A DNA stretch of 64,000 nt. Source: Frigidibacter mobilis (GTDB lineage: Bacteria; Pseudomonadota; Alphaproteobacteria; Rhodobacterales; Rhodobacteraceae). Shown piece by piece: positions 9,901-18,974 of the stretch (within the stretch, counting starts at the first letter, position 1; each line of letters starts with the position of its first letter). Both the position numbers and the translations under genes were made by a program. A model generated the notes under the pieces. It was not told the DNA's origin and ran no database searches. It saw only the letters and a list, made by a program, of their open reading frames with translations. The DNA lies in NCBI RefSeq assembly GCF_001620265.1, contig NZ_CP012661.1, positions 2,914,001-2,978,000 on the forward strand, written 5' to 3'.

Positions 9901-10246
9901 TCGACAGATCCTCGCGCAGGTCTTCGGGATAGTCGAAGGGCCAGGTCTCGGCCGCCTCCTCGACGAAGAAGTCGAACGGATTGTAGACCGACATGTCGGC
10001 GACCAGGTCGACCTCGATCCTGAACTCTGTCACCGGCTCGGGGAAGACGAAGCGCGAGAGCCAGTTACCGTAGGGATCTTGCTGGTGGTTGACGAAATGC
10101 GGCTGCGGCCCCACCCGCAGCGAATGAGAGATCACCCGCGTGCGGCTGTGCGGTGCCGGGCGCAGGCGGATCACCTGCGGGCCGAGGATCACCGGGCGGT
10201 CGTATTTGTAATGGGTCAGGTGGTAGATGCTGGCCTTGATCGACAT
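6917..10246 (-). CDS. Transglutaminase-DUF2126 putative amidoligase
   Basis: Large 1109-residue two-domain protein. Residues 1-300 form a transglutaminase-like domain with Cys180 ([10 protein letters not shown]), His229 (DLHAWVECY) and Asp245 (GLDPTSGL). The remainder is DUF2126 (COG4196), regarded as a glutamine-synthetase/COOH-NH2-ligase-like amidoligase domain; striking segments are [28 protein letters not shown] and [23 protein letters not shown]. It is the first gene of the operon and is followed 2 bp later by the ATP-grasp gene. Pairing ligase and peptidase modules in one protein fits synthesis and editing of a peptide-like tag or metabolite. The true substrate is unknown. Confidence 0.9.
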   Translation of the reverse strand: MSIKASIYHLTHYKYDRPVILGPQVIRLRPAPHSRTRVISHSLRVGPQPHFVNHQQDPYGNWLSRFVFPEPVTEFRIEVDLVADMSVYNPFDFFVEEAAETWPFDYPEDLREDLSIYRKTESPGPLLQAFLDSVPRERVRTVDFIVGLNARVAREIGYVIRMEPGVQTPEETLQKKLASCRDSSWLLVHALRHLGLAARFVSGYLIQLAPDLKALDGPSGTEVDFTDLHAWVECYLPGAGWIGLDPTSGLLTGESHIPLAATPHYSNAAPISGLASFAEVEFGFDMKVTRVAEHPRITKPFSETSWDALNALGRKVDEHLAAGDVRLTMGGEPTFVSIDDFEADEWNTAAVGPTKRMFADRLIRRLRNRFAPGGFLHYGQGKWYPGESLPRWTFSLYWRADGQPVWEDPSLIADEGAQAGATALQAQEFLREIAAELEVEEECILPAYEDPATWLVKEANLPPNVTPENSRLKDPEERHRIAAVFDRGLTEPSGFVLPIQSWQGRASGRRWRTEKWRLRRGYMFLVPGDSPVGYRLPLDSLPWIPASQYPYINPVDPTVERGPLPPVTPVDPTRRSQPMSSFIPSGPQAWQVAQGSPVMEVDGFIRTALSVEPRDGRLCVFMPPVVSVEDYLDLLRAAEAAAKRLGLKVHIEGYAPPHDPRLNVIRVAPDPGVIEVNIHPAHSWDDCVATTEAVYEEARQSRLGADKFMIDGKHTGTGGGNHVVVGGNTPNDSPFLRRPDLLRSLILHWNRHPSLSYLFSGLFIGPTSQAPRIDEARHDALYELEIALAQIPAPWQGQPPLPWLTDRLLRNILTDVTGNTHRAEICIDKLFSPDGPTGRLGLVEFRGFEMPPNAKMSLAQQLLIRALIARFWEAPASGTLTRWGTQLADRFMLPHFLWVDFLDVLADLRRHGFDLDPAWFKAQAEFRFPFCGEAEYEGVHLELRQALEPWHVLGETGAIGGTVRYTDSSVERMQVKLTAADPGRYTVTCNRRKMPLRPTETAGVSVAGVRFKAWQPAAALHPVVPVHAPLTFDVFDTWSGHALGGCVYHVAHPGGRSYDTFPVNGNEAEARRLARFEPNGHTPSGYWPAEEVPHPEFPMTLDLRRPAGL

Positions 10247-10442
10247 GAGATCCCGCGACGCTGTTTCACGGGCAGGGTTGCACGGAAGCGGGCCACGCTG
10301 CCAGCGCCTTTGTCGCCTGCCGCCCAAGCCCCTGTTTCCTCAGCGTCTCTGCCAGCCGCACGGGCCGGGACCACGGCAGGGCGCCCAAGAAACGGGCAGT
10401 TGTGGAGCGATGTGGCGGTTTGCGCCCGAAAACGCCCCTCCG

Positions 10443-11717
10443 TCAGGCTGCCAGTGCCACCCGCGGCTCGACCCGCCGCACTACCAGCCAGCTGGCGCCG
10501 GCCATCACGCCCGCCGTCGCCAGGCACAGCGGCAACCCGCCAAGCTGATAGCTGACGCCCGACAGCAGCGTTCCGGTCAGCCGCCCCGCCGCATTGGCCA
10601 TGTAGTAGAAGCCCACATCCATCGTCACCCTTTCCGCGCTGGTGAAGGCAAGGATCAGGTAGGAATGCACCGAAGAGTTGATGGCAAAGACAAAGCCGAA
10701 GGCCAGCAGCCCCGCGATCAGCGTGACGGTCAGCCAGGTGCTTGGCCCGCCTGCCAGCAGCGCGGCGCCGGCCAGCGCAAGGGGGATCACCGTCAGCAGT
10801 GCAACCCAGCGAGCGGCAATGCGGGTGATCTCGCCGGCGGGGCGACCCTGCGCCCTCACGATCCGCGGTGCCGCGGCCTGCACCGCGCCGTAGCAGATGA
10901 TCCAGGCCGCCATGAACCCGCCGATCACGAAGAAGGCCGCCCGCGCGCCGGCGGGCGTGCCATCCGACAGCACCGACTGGAAATAGACCGGGATGCCGAC
11001 CACGAACCACACATCGCGTGCGCCGAACAGGAACAGCCGCGCGCCCGACAGCAGGTTGATGCGCCGGTCCCCCGAGAAGATCTGCCGCAGCTTGGTGCCC
11101 TTCTTGCCCTTGGGCAGCCCCGCCGGCATGAACAGCGCCACCGCCGCCAGGATCACCGCCAGCACGCCCGCCATCGCCCAGACCGAGGCCTGGAACCCCG
11201 CCAGCGCCAGCAGCGCCGCGCCCAGGAAGAAGCCCGCACCCTTCACGGCATTCTTCGACCCGGTCAGCACGGCCACCCAGCGGAACAGCGTGCCATCGCC
11301 TTCGGGTGCCAGCACCTTGACCGCGCTTTTCGACGACATCTTCGCCAGGTCCTTGGCCACTCCCGACGCGCCCTGCACCGCCATCACGAAGGCCACCGAG
11401 GCGCCGACCGTCCAGCCCGGGTCCAACTGCGCCAGCGCCGCCAGTGCCAGGATCTGCAGGCCAAGCCCGGCATAAAGCGTCGAGGTCAGCCCGAACCGCG
11501 CCGCGATCCAGCCTGCCGACATGTTGGTGACGATCCCCGCAACCTCATAGAGCAGGAACAGCCAAGCCAGCTGGATCGGCGTGAAGCCAAGCGCATTGAA
11601 ATGCAGCAGCACCAGCATCCGAAGCGCGCCGTCCGACAGCATGAAGGCCCAGTAGGCCGCGGTGACGGCGGCATAGGCGGCCAGACCGTCCGGCCTCGTG
11701 GCGGCAGGCGCGGTCAT
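10443..11717 (-). CDS. arsJ: ArsJ, organoarsenical efflux MFS permease
   Basis: Major facilitator with about 12 membrane segments in 424 residues. ArsJ proteins export 1-arseno-3-phosphoglycerate, made when a dedicated GAPDH uses arsenate in place of phosphate; extrusion followed by hydrolysis outside gives arsenate resistance. Identification rests on the N-terminal [19 protein letters not shown] segment, [19 protein letters not shown] after TM4, and the adjacent GAPDH gene, with which it has an ATGA overlap (11714-11717). It is the last gene of the ars operon. The short 3' region to 10247 shows no clear terminator. Confidence 0.92.
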   Translation of the reverse strand: MTAPAATRPDGLAAYAAVTAAYWAFMLSDGALRMLVLLHFNALGFTPIQLAWLFLLYEVAGIVTNMSAGWIAARFGLTSTLYAGLGLQILALAALAQLDPGWTVGASVAFVMAVQGASGVAKDLAKMSSKSAVKVLAPEGDGTLFRWVAVLTGSKNAVKGAGFFLGAALLALAGFQASVWAMAGVLAVILAAVALFMPAGLPKGKKGTKLRQIFSGDRRINLLSGARLFLFGARDVWFVVGIPVYFQSVLSDGTPAGARAAFFVIGGFMAAWIICYGAVQAAAPRIVRAQGRPAGEITRIAARWVALLTVIPLALAGAALLAGGPSTWLTVTLIAGLLAFGFVFAINSSVHSYLILAFTSAERVTMDVGFYYMANAAGRLTGTLLSGVSYQLGGLPLCLATAGVMAGASWLVVRRVEPRVALAA

Positions 11718-12721
11718 TTCCCCGCCACCATCAGCGCCACATCGGCCAGCCGGCAGCAATAGCCCCATTCATTGTCATACCAGGCATAGACCTTCAGCTG
11801 GGTGCCGTTCACCACCATCGTCGACAGCGCGTCGACAATCGCCGAGCGCGGGTCGTCGGTGTAATCGGTGGACACCAGCGGGCGCTCTTCATACCCCAGG
11901 ATCCCGGCCAGCGGGCCTTCGGCGGCAGCCTTGAACAAGCCGTTCACCTCTTCCACCGTCACCGCCCGCTTCACCTCGAACACGCAATCGGTCAGCGAGG
12001 CGTTCAGCAGCGGCACCCGCACGGCGTGGCCGTTCAGGCGGCCTGCAAGGTCGGGGTAGATCAGCGTGATCGCGGTGGCCGATCCGGTGGTTGTGGGGAT
12101 CAGGTTCGCCAGCGCAGACCGCGCGCGGCGCAGATCCTTGGCGGGGCGGTCCACCATCGTTTGCGTATTGGTCACGTCATGGATCGTGGTGATGGAGCCA
12201 TGCTCGATCCCGATCGCCTCGTGGATCACCTTCACCACCGGCGCGAGGCAGTTGGTCGTGCAACTCGCCGCCGTCACCAGATGGTGCTGCGCGGGGTCAT
12301 AGAGGCAGTGGTTCACGCCATAGACGATGTTCAGCGCGCCGCCATCCTTGACCGGGGCCGAGACGACGACCTTCTTCACTCCCGCCGCATAATAGGGGGC
12401 CACCTTCTCGCCGGTCTTGAACACGCCGGTACAGTCGATCACCAGATCGACGCCCATCTCTGCCAGCGGCAGCTCCTCGATCCGCTTCGCCGCAGTCAGC
12501 CGCATCGGCTGGCCGTCCACGATCAGGCCATCGGCATCATGCGCGATGGGCACCGGCCAGCGGCGGTGGACGCTGTCGAACTCCAGCAGCAGCGCGTGGT
12601 CGGCGGGCGCGCCCACCGGATCGTTCAGCAGCACGATGCGCCCTGCATGACCCATATCCACCAGCCGGCGCAGCACCAGCTTGCCCATCCGGCCAAAGCC
12701 GTTGATCGCGATCTTCGTCAT
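11714..12721 (-). CDS. ArsJ-associated glyceraldehyde-3-phosphate dehydrogenase
   Basis: GAPDH of 335 residues with Rossmann motif NGFGRMG (7-13) and catalytic Cys154 in AASCTTNC. Within ars operons this paralogue is thought to convert glyceraldehyde-3-phosphate plus arsenate to 1-arseno-3-phosphoglycerate, the ArsJ substrate. Assignment to arsenic detoxification rather than glycolysis comes from its position between acr3 and arsJ, overlapping both by four bases as ATGA. Cytosolic. Start at 12721 is fixed by the [14 protein letters not shown]-terminus. Confidence 0.92.
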   Translation of the reverse strand: MTKIAINGFGRMGKLVLRRLVDMGHAGRIVLLNDPVGAPADHALLLEFDSVHRRWPVPIAHDADGLIVDGQPMRLTAAKRIEELPLAEMGVDLVIDCTGVFKTGEKVAPYYAAGVKKVVVSAPVKDGGALNIVYGVNHCLYDPAQHHLVTAASCTTNCLAPVVKVIHEAIGIEHGSITTIHDVTNTQTMVDRPAKDLRRARSALANLIPTTTGSATAITLIYPDLAGRLNGHAVRVPLLNASLTDCVFEVKRAVTVEEVNGLFKAAAEGPLAGILGYEERPLVSTDYTDDPRSAIVDALSTMVVNGTQLKVYAWYDNEWGYCCRLADVALMVAGK

Positions 12722-13806
12722 CGTCCCGTTCCCTCATCCGGCGCGAACCAGCCGCGCGTCCTGTTGGCAAAGGCCACCAGCGACAGCATCACCGGCACCT
12801 CGACCAGCACGCCCACCACCGTGGCCAGCGCCGCGCCGGAGCCAAGCCCGAACAGGCTGATGGCGACGGCGACGGCCAATTCGAAGAAGTTCGAGGTGCC
12901 GATCAGCGCGCAGGGCGCCGCCACGTCGAACCGCACCCGCAGCGCGCGGGCCGCAAGGTAGGCAACCGCGAAGATGCCATAGGATTGTATCAGCAAGGGC
13001 ACGGCGATCAGCCCGATCACCAGCGGATCGGCCAGGATCTGCTGCGCCTGAAAGCCGAACAGCAGCACCACCGTCGCCAGCAGCCCGATCACCGAGGCCG
13101 GGCGCATCTGGTCGCGGAACGCCTCCACCGCCGGAACCCCGCCCTCGCGCATCCGCGTGCTGCGTACCCAGAGCCCGGCCAGCAGCGGCAGCACGACATA
13201 GAGCGCCACCGACAGCAGCAGCGTGGACCAGGGCACCACGATATCGGTAACCCCCAGCAGCAGCGCCACGATCGGCGCGAAGGCCACGATCATGATGAGG
13301 TCATTCACGCCCACCTGCACCAGCGTGTAGGTGGCATCCCCGCGCACCAGGTTCGACCAGACGAAGACCATCGCCGTGCAGGGCGCAGCCCCCAGCAGGA
13401 TCAGCCCGGCGATATAGCTGTCGGCGGCATCGGCCGGGATCAGGCCCGCGAAGACATAACGGAAGAACAGTACGCCAAGCGCCGCCATCGTGAAGGGCTT
13501 GACCAGCCAGTTCACCACCAGCGTGATGAGCAGCCCGCGCGGCTCCTCCCCGATCTTGGACACCGCGCCGAAATCGACGCCGACCATCATCGGGAACACC
13601 ATTGCCCAGATCAGCACCGCCACCGGCAGGTTGACATGGGCAATCTCTGCCGCGGCCAGCGCGGCAAAGACGCCGGGCACCAGCAGGCCCAGACCGATCC
13701 CGGCCGCGATGGCCAGGGCGACCCAGACCGACAACAGCCGCTCGAAGGTGCCCAGGCCGGCAGCGGCCGGGGCGGAAGCGGGGGCACTTGCCTTGCCTGT
13801 GCTCAT
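12718..13806 (-). CDS. acr3: ACR3 family arsenite efflux transporter
   Basis: Arsenite/antimonite efflux permease of the bile/arsenite/riboflavin transporter fold, 362 residues, about ten membrane segments. The functionally important cysteine is seen in [17 protein letters not shown], and [13 protein letters not shown] is the family's second discontinuous-helix signature. It exports the arsenite produced by the ArsC domain encoded just upstream. It overlaps the arsR-arsC gene and the GAPDH gene by ATGA, so the operon is probably translationally coupled. Residues 1-20 are a low-complexity Ala/Pro cytosolic tail. Confidence 0.93.
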   Translation of the reverse strand: MSTGKASAPASAPAAAGLGTFERLLSVWVALAIAAGIGLGLLVPGVFAALAAAEIAHVNLPVAVLIWAMVFPMMVGVDFGAVSKIGEEPRGLLITLVVNWLVKPFTMAALGVLFFRYVFAGLIPADAADSYIAGLILLGAAPCTAMVFVWSNLVRGDATYTLVQVGVNDLIMIVAFAPIVALLLGVTDIVVPWSTLLLSVALYVVLPLLAGLWVRSTRMREGGVPAVEAFRDQMRPASVIGLLATVVLLFGFQAQQILADPLVIGLIAVPLLIQSYGIFAVAYLAARALRVRFDVAAPCALIGTSNFFELAVAVAISLFGLGSGAALATVVGVLVEVPVMLSLVAFANRTRGWFAPDEGTGR

Positions 13807-14639
13807 GCCTCGCGGCCGATATCGTCCAGCCCGCGTTGCAGCGCGACCTTTTCCAGTTCGGAAATCGGCAGCGCCGTGAAGGCGATCATCCGGCGGCGCA
13901 GTTCGGCATAGGCACGCGAGAAGGCCAGCGCCTTTTCGGCGTCGGTGCCGGTCGCCTTCACCGGGTCTGCCACGCCCCAATGCGCGGTGATCGGCTGGCC
14001 CGGCCAGGGCGGGCATTCCTCGTTCGCGGCGGCATCGCAGACCGTGAAGACAAAATCCATCACCGGCGCGTCCCGCGTCTGGAACTCGGAGACGTTCTTC
14101 GACCACATCCCGGACACGTCATGCCCGGCACGCTGCAGCACCTCCAGCGCGAAATCGTTCAGCTCGGATCGCGGGCGGGTGCCGGCGGAATAGGCGACAA
14201 AGCGCCCCTTGCCCAGATCGCGCAGCAGCGCCTCGGCAAAGATCGAGCGGGCGGAATTGCCCGAGCAGATGAACAGTGCGTTGTAAACCCGGTCTTCCAT
14301 TCGTTCCTCCAACGAAACCCCGCCGCAGAATGCAGAGGGTGCGCAAAGATCTGGCCGGCCACGGCAGCAGTCGGCATAAAGATAGTCGATCAACCCGCCG
14401 ATCCCTGGCAGGCAGGCGGTGTAGGTGATCCCCCTGCCCTGCCGCTCGGCAGAGATCAGGCCCGCCGCCTCCAGAGCCGAGAGATAGGCCGACAGCGTGT
14501 TGGGTTTCAGTCCCAGAGCCTCGGCCATCTCACCCGGCCGCGCCCCCTTCGGCGCACGGCGCATCAGCAGGCGGAAGACCGACAGGCGGCCTTCATGGCC
14601 AAGGACGGCGAGAGTGTCGGAGGCGACTTTCATTTCCAT
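13803..14639 (-). CDS. ArsR-ArsC fusion: arsenic-sensing repressor plus arsenate reductase
   Basis: Single 278-residue protein. Residues 1-95 are an ArsR/SmtB winged helix with recognition region [17 protein letters not shown] and a cysteine-rich segment Cys91, Cys92, Cys99, Cys105 that could bind As(III). Residues 113-278 are a low-molecular-weight phosphatase-type arsenate reductase: P-loop Cys125-x5-Arg131 (CSGNSAR), Cys201 and Cys209 in the thioredoxin-coupled CDAAANEEC signature, and Asp225-Pro226 (GVADP). It should both repress the operon and reduce arsenate to arsenite for Acr3. Start ATG at 14639, with an alternative at 14633. A 10-bp palindrome lies directly upstream. Confidence 0.92.
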   Translation of the reverse strand: MEMKVASDTLAVLGHEGRLSVFRLLMRRAPKGARPGEMAEALGLKPNTLSAYLSALEAAGLISAERQGRGITYTACLPGIGGLIDYLYADCCRGRPDLCAPSAFCGGVSLEERMEDRVYNALFICSGNSARSIFAEALLRDLGKGRFVAYSAGTRPRSELNDFALEVLQRAGHDVSGMWSKNVSEFQTRDAPVMDFVFTVCDAAANEECPPWPGQPITAHWGVADPVKATGTDAEKALAFSRAYAELRRRMIAFTALPISELEKVALQRGLDDIGREA

Positions 14640-14640
14640 A

Positions 14641-14650
14641 ATTCGTGAAT
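14641..14650. promoter_or_regulatory. Candidate ArsR operator upstream of the ars operon
   Basis: Perfect inverted repeat ATTC-GT-GAAT, two bases upstream of the arsR-arsC start codon on the minus strand. Position and size suit an autoregulatory ArsR operator; a partial second match (CATGAAT) lies at 14674-14680. Inferred, not proven. Confidence 0.45.
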
Positions 14651-14746
14651 AAAGGAACAATGCGGGCGGTGCACATGAATTTTTGGTAACAGAGGGGCCG
14701 CGGCGGCACTTGCAGGCCATCGCATGTCGGCGGCAGGGAGCAGACG

Positions 14747-14778
14747 AAAAGGGCCGGCTCCACCAAGGAAGCCGGCCC
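14747..14778 (-). terminator. Rho-independent terminator of the glycine-zipper lipoprotein gene
   Basis: On the minus strand GGGCCGGCT (9 bp) pairs with AGCCGGCCC across a 10-nt loop and is followed by TTTT. It lies 52 bp after the stop of the gene at 14830 and insulates it from the ars operon. Confidence 0.75.
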
Positions 14779-14829
14779 GGTAATGCGGGGCTCAAGACAC
14801 AGGGGCGGCAGCCGCCCCCGCAACGCCGG

Positions 14830-15102
14830 TCAGTAGCGCGGCGGGCAGGGAGCCGGGGCGCCGTTGGCATAGGTGCAACGACGCGCACCGACATTGGAGC
14901 CGATTGCCGTCCCGGCCGCAGCGCCGCCGAGGGCCGCCGCGACTTTCACCGTATCGCTGCCATCCGCCAGATCCGCCGCCGCAAGGCCAGCTGCTGCGCC
15001 GGTCAGACCGCCGATGGCGGCATTCTGGTTCGGCGTGTAGCTTTCGCAGGCCGTCAGGGCGAAGGTGCCCGCACAGAGGATCATCATCATTTTCTTGGTC
15101 AT
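14830..15102 (-). CDS. Small glycine-zipper lipoprotein
   Basis: 90-residue envelope protein. The signal peptide MTKKMMMILCAGTFALTAC ends in a lipobox (LTAC), so Cys19 is probably lipidated. The rest contains alternating Gly/Ala helices (AAIGGLTGAAAGLAA, AALGGAAAGTAIGSNVGA), the glycine-zipper pattern of SlyB/OsmB-type outer-membrane lipoproteins, and ends with two cysteines in ARRCTYANGAPAPCPPRY. A good Shine-Dalgarno (GGGAGATGG) supports the ATG at 15102. Function unknown; probably a stress-related envelope protein. Monocistronic, with its own terminator. Confidence 0.8.
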   Translation of the reverse strand: MTKKMMMILCAGTFALTACESYTPNQNAAIGGLTGAAAGLAAADLADGSDTVKVAAALGGAAAGTAIGSNVGARRCTYANGAPAPCPPRY

Positions 15103-15230
15103 TGGTCCATCTCCCGGAACTCGATGTCTGATCGCACATACCGCGGATGGATCGCCGCGAGACTGCACAATTCGGTGACCAACTCCGGCCGGCCCGGGAA
15201 GGTTCCGTTCGCGTCTGGCCGAAATGGCCG

Positions 15231-16151
15231 TCAGTGGATCGGGTTTCCGCCGGTGACGCCGATGGTCTCGCCGGTCATGTAGCCAGACTCCTGCGTGGCC
15301 AGGAACACGAAGCTGGGCGCGATCTCGGCCGGCTGGCCGGGGCGGCCAAGCGGCGTCTGTTCGCCGAACTTTGCCAGCTTCTCCGCCGGCTGGCCCTGCG
15401 AGGGTTGCAGCGGCGTCCAGAACGGGCCCGGCGCCACGGCATTGACGCGGATGCCGTCCTTGGCCACCTGCCCCGCCAGCGCCTTGGTGAAGCCGAGGAT
15501 GGCGAACTTGGTCGAGGCATAGTCCAGCAGGTTCGGCGAGGGGTCGTAGCCCTGGATCGAGGTGACGTTGATGATGCTGGCCCCCGGCTTCATCCGCGGC
15601 AGCGCCGCTTTCGACAGCCAGAACATCGCATAGACATTGGTCTTGTAGGTGGCATCGAACTGCTCGGTCGTCAGGTCGCGGATGCTGGCCTGCGTCACCT
15701 GCTTGCCGGCATTGTTCACCAGCACGTCGATGCCGCCCATCAGCCCCGCCGCATCATCGACCAGCCCCGAGCAGAACGCCTCGTCCATCAGGTCGCCGGG
15801 GATCGCGTCGATCTTCAGCCCCTCGGCGCGCAGGTCTTGCAGCAGGCTGTCGGCATCGGACTGCTCGGCCGGCAGGTAGTTGATGACCACATGCGCCCCT
15901 TCGCGGGCAAAGGCGATGGCGACGGCGCGGCCGATGCCGCTGTCGCCGCCGGTAATCAGCGCGCGGCGGCCCTGCATCCGGCCAAGGCCCTTGTACGAGG
16001 TTTCGCCGTGGTCGGGCTGCGGGGTCATCTCGCTGGTCAGGCCGGGCTCGGGCTGCATCGGCGTGTCGAAGGGCGGCTTGGGATAGAGGCTGCGGGGGTC
16101 ACGCATCTGGTACTGGTTCTTCGGGGTGTCGGTCTTGGGCATATCGGTCAT
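15231..16151 (-). CDS. SDR family oxidoreductase, YghA/general-stress type
   Basis: Classical short-chain dehydrogenase with an N-terminal extension (residues 1-60, Pro-rich, with YPKPPFDTPMQPEPG) typical of the YghA/YdaD subgroup. Cofactor motif TGGDSGIGRA, NNAG, catalytic Ser in VTSIQGY and Tyr-x3-Lys in YASTK are present; 306 residues. The extension and subgroup suggest NADP-dependent aldehyde/alcohol reduction in stress, but substrate is unproven. No operon partners. Confidence 0.85.
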   Translation of the reverse strand: MTDMPKTDTPKNQYQMRDPRSLYPKPPFDTPMQPEPGLTSEMTPQPDHGETSYKGLGRMQGRRALITGGDSGIGRAVAIAFAREGAHVVINYLPAEQSDADSLLQDLRAEGLKIDAIPGDLMDEAFCSGLVDDAAGLMGGIDVLVNNAGKQVTQASIRDLTTEQFDATYKTNVYAMFWLSKAALPRMKPGASIINVTSIQGYDPSPNLLDYASTKFAILGFTKALAGQVAKDGIRVNAVAPGPFWTPLQPSQGQPAEKLAKFGEQTPLGRPGQPAEIAPSFVFLATQESGYMTGETIGVTGGNPIH

Positions 16152-16278
16152 GACGGGTCCTTTCGGCTTGGTCATCCGCCGCGCGGGCAAAGCCGCGCAG
16201 CAGACCTGACAACGCCCCGGGCGCCCGGATGTTTCCGGCTTTCGGGCCGCGGCCGCCATTTGCGCGGCGCTCCGCCCT

Positions 16279-17613
16279 TCAGCCCCGCAGCCGCGCCGCC
16301 AGCCGGTTCTGCCGCGCCACCACCGCGGGCAGGTCGATCGTCATCATCTGCCCGTACCGCACCAGCTGCCGGCCTTCCACGAACAGGTGGCGCACCCGGC
16401 TCGGCCCCGCCAGCAGCAGCGCCGCGGGATCCCAGCTTCCTGCGCTTTCCACACCCGACACGTCCCAGATGGCGATATCGGCGCGCTTGCCCGGCACCAG
16501 CGCGCCGACATCTGACCGCCCCAGCACCTGCGCGCCGCCAAGCGTGGCAATCTCCAGCGACTCGCGCGCGCTCATCGCATCGGCGCCATGCGCCACCCGC
16601 TGCAGCAGCATCGCCAGCCGCGCCTCGGCCACCAGATTGCCGGCGTCGTTGGAGGCGGAACCGTCCACCCCCAGCCCGACCCGCACCCCGGCATCGCGCA
16701 TTGCCCTGACCGGCGCGATGCCCGATCCAAGGCGGCAGTTGGAACAGGGGCAATGCGCCACCCCGGTGCGTGTTCTGGCAAAGAGGTAAATCTCTTGCAG
16801 GCCGAGCTTCACGCAATGGGCGTGCCAGACATCGGAGCCCGTCCAGCCCAGATCCTCGGCGTATTGCCCGGGCAGGCAGCCGAAGGTTGCCAGCGAATAA
16901 GCCACGTCCTCGGCATTCTCGGCCAGATGGGTGTGCAGCATCACCCCCTTGTCCCGCGCCAGCAGCGCCGCATCCCGCATCAGCTCGCGGCTGACCGAGA
17001 AGGGCGAGCAGGGCGCGACGCCGACGCGGCACATGGAGCCCTCGGCCGCATCGTGGAAGGTGTCTATGACGCGGATGCAATCCTCAAGGATCGCCGCTTC
17101 CCGCTCCACCAGGCGATCAGGCGGCAGGCCGCCGGCGCTTTCCCCGATACTCATCGCGCCGCGGGTGGGGTGGAAGCGCAGTCCGACCTCGGCGGCAGCG
17201 GCGATGGTATCGTCCAGCCGCGCGCCATTCGGGTAGAGGTAGAGGTGATCCGAGGTCAGCGTGCAGCCCGACAGCGCCAGTTCCGCCAGCCCGACCTGCG
17301 CCGAGGTGAACATCTCCTCCGGCCCGAAGCGCGCCCAGATCGGGTAGAGCGTCTTCAGCCAGCCGAAGAGCAGCGCATCCTGCCCGCCCGGAACGGCGCG
17401 GGTGAGGGTCTGGTAGAGGTGGTGATGGGTGTTCACGAGGCCGGGCGTGACCACGCAGCCCGTCGCCAGCACCACCTCGCCAGTGGTGGTGAGGCCCTGC
17501 CCCACCGCCGCGACCATCCCACTGCGGATCAGCACATCGGCACCGGCAAGTTCGGCGCGGGTGTCATTCATGGTCAGGATGGCATCCGCGTTGCGGATCA
17601 GGATTTCGGGCAT
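16279..17613 (-). CDS. 8-oxoguanine deaminase / amidohydrolase
   Basis: Amidohydrolase-superfamily deaminase of 444 residues, TrzN/AtzA/8-oxoguanine deaminase branch. Metal ligands appear in order: NTHHHLYQT, HTHLAEN, the DVWHAHCVKL histidine, and Asp in LGVDGSASND. The GSASNDAGNLVAEARLAMLLQR block and C-terminal VARQNRLAARL match 8-oxoguanine deaminases, which convert 8-oxoguanine to urate; related enzymes act on other purines, so specificity is only probable. It stands alone on the minus strand next to a repeat-rich intergenic region. Confidence 0.8.
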   Translation of the reverse strand: MPEILIRNADAILTMNDTRAELAGADVLIRSGMVAAVGQGLTTTGEVVLATGCVVTPGLVNTHHHLYQTLTRAVPGGQDALLFGWLKTLYPIWARFGPEEMFTSAQVGLAELALSGCTLTSDHLYLYPNGARLDDTIAAAAEVGLRFHPTRGAMSIGESAGGLPPDRLVEREAAILEDCIRVIDTFHDAAEGSMCRVGVAPCSPFSVSRELMRDAALLARDKGVMLHTHLAENAEDVAYSLATFGCLPGQYAEDLGWTGSDVWHAHCVKLGLQEIYLFARTRTGVAHCPCSNCRLGSGIAPVRAMRDAGVRVGLGVDGSASNDAGNLVAEARLAMLLQRVAHGADAMSARESLEIATLGGAQVLGRSDVGALVPGKRADIAIWDVSGVESAGSWDPAALLLAGPSRVRHLFVEGRQLVRYGQMMTIDLPAVVARQNRLAARLRG

Positions 17614-17801
17614 GGCGTTTCCTCGCATCCCTTCGGTGAAACGCCGGCCGCGCGACAGAAGGGGGAAGGACTCGCCGCGGCAGGGCCAAGGGTAGCAAAT
17701 GCGGTGGAGTGGGGGCCAGGGGATTTTTTTGGTGGGAGGCGGCTGTTCAGGCGACAGCGAGCGCGTGGCCCGGATGGCGGACCGTCAGTCCGGGCGGAAA
17801 A

Positions 17802-18018
17802 AGGCGAGGCACTGCCTCGCCCCGCCCGTGCGCGCCCCCCTCACCCAGAGCCGCTCGCAGCACGAGACCGAATGAGGACAACGCCCGACCTGGCGGGCGA
17901 GAAGCGCCCGCCAGGTCGGGGCGGGCGCTGGCCGGGCCCTTTGGGGGCCCGTCCGGCGAGATGTGACTTCACGGCGTGGCGAAGGCGATGGCCTTCGCCA
18001 AGGCGGGGGGGCGCGGAG
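17802..18018. repeat. Dispersed intergenic repeat, copy 1
   Basis: Fills the roughly 470-bp gap between two minus-strand genes (17614-18081), in which no gene is seen. Shares ordered blocks with copies at 27905 and 28103: a GCGAGGC...GCCTCGC hairpin, GAGACCG-N2-TGAGG, GCGCTGGCCGGGCCCTT, a GTCCG box, and GGCGTGGCGAAGGCGATGG running into an 8-bp hairpin GCGAAGGC-GATG-GCCTTCGC. This copy also contains a perfect 16-bp stem-loop at 17884-17920. Not coding: reading frames crossing it are biased shadows. Confidence 0.75.
17884..17920. repeat. Perfect 16-bp inverted repeat with 5-nt loop
   Basis: Left arm 17884-17899 (CCCGACCTGGCGGGCG), loop AGAAG, right arm 17905-17920. It lies inside dispersed-repeat copy 1. 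It has no T-tract on either strand, so it is not a classical terminator. Confidence 0.85.
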
Positions 18019-18081
18019 CCCCGGGGCCACGTCCTGCGTCGCCAGGCGGGCAACACCCTCAGGCGGGGAGGCTGTCCTGCC

Positions 18082-18894
18082 TCACCCGTTCAGCAACGCC
18101 AGCGCCTCGGCATGGATCGCGGCGTTCGCCGCCGCCACGATCCGCCCGCCGTGATGGGCCGGCCCGCCCTGCCAGTCGGTCACCACGCCCCCCGCCGCCG
18201 TGACCACCGCAATCGGTGCCTGCACGTCATAGGGTTGCAGTCCCGCCTCGATCACCAGGTCGATCTGGCCCGAGGCGATCAGCGCATAGGCGTAGCAATC
18301 CATGCCATAGCGGGTCAGCCGGGCGCAGCTGGCAACCCTGCGGAAGGCGGCGGCATCGGCCTCGGTGCCGACCTCGGGGAAGGTGGTGAAGACAATCGCC
18401 TCGGCCAGCGGGCGGGCCTTGCGGCAGCGCAGGGCACGGGACCCGTGGGGGCCGGTCATCTCGGACAGGCCGAGCCCGCCCAGGAAGCGCTCGCCGATAT
18501 AGGGCTGGTCGATGGCGCCGAGGATCGGGCCCGCGGCATCCGACACGCCCACCAGCACGCCCCAGGTCGGCGTGCCCGACAGGTAGCCACGGGTGCCGTC
18601 GATGGGGTCCAGCACCCAGGTCAGCCCGCTGGTGCCGGGGGTGGCGCCATATTCCTCGCCCAGGACCGCGTCGTGTGGGCGCATCCGGGCCAGCACCTCG
18701 GTCATCGCGCGCTCGGCGGCGCGGTCGGCGACCGTGACCGGGTCGAAGCGCTCGGTTTCCTTGGTATCGGCCTCCAGCCCCTCGGCGCGGAAATGCCTGA
18801 GCGTCTCGGCACGCGCCGCATCGGCAGCCGCGTGCAGCGCCGCGATCAGCGAGAGACGTTCGGATTCGGTTATCGTCTTGGCCTGATCGGTCAT
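18082..18894 (-). CDS. Inositol monophosphatase family protein, histidinol-phosphatase-like
   Basis: Mg-dependent sugar/inositol phosphatase fold, 270 residues. Motifs: GEEYG (metal-binding Glu), LDPIDGTRGYLSG, and a C-terminal LQPYDVQAPIAVVTAAGG in place of the usual WD-x-A-AG. The closest functional type is HisN, the histidinol-phosphate phosphatase of many alphaproteobacteria, but CysQ/SuhB activity cannot be excluded from sequence. No linked his genes in the window. Confidence 0.82.
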   Translation of the reverse strand: MTDQAKTITESERLSLIAALHAAADAARAETLRHFRAEGLEADTKETERFDPVTVADRAAERAMTEVLARMRPHDAVLGEEYGATPGTSGLTWVLDPIDGTRGYLSGTPTWGVLVGVSDAAGPILGAIDQPYIGERFLGGLGLSEMTGPHGSRALRCRKARPLAEAIVFTTFPEVGTEADAAAFRRVASCARLTRYGMDCYAYALIASGQIDLVIEAGLQPYDVQAPIAVVTAAGGVVTDWQGGPAHHGGRIVAAANAAIHAEALALLNG

Positions 18895-18974
18895 CGCGCG
18901 CCCCCGCTGTTGCCCGTCAGCGGTAGCCGGGGCGCGGGGGCGGCGTCAAGCCACCGGGGCCGTCAGCGGCCCTT

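Noticed and set aside
6965..10555. Very long plus-strand open frame of 1196 codons
   Set aside because: It lies antisense to the DUF2126 gene, is His/Arg/Gln-rich without any domain, and is a known side effect of GC-skewed codon use.
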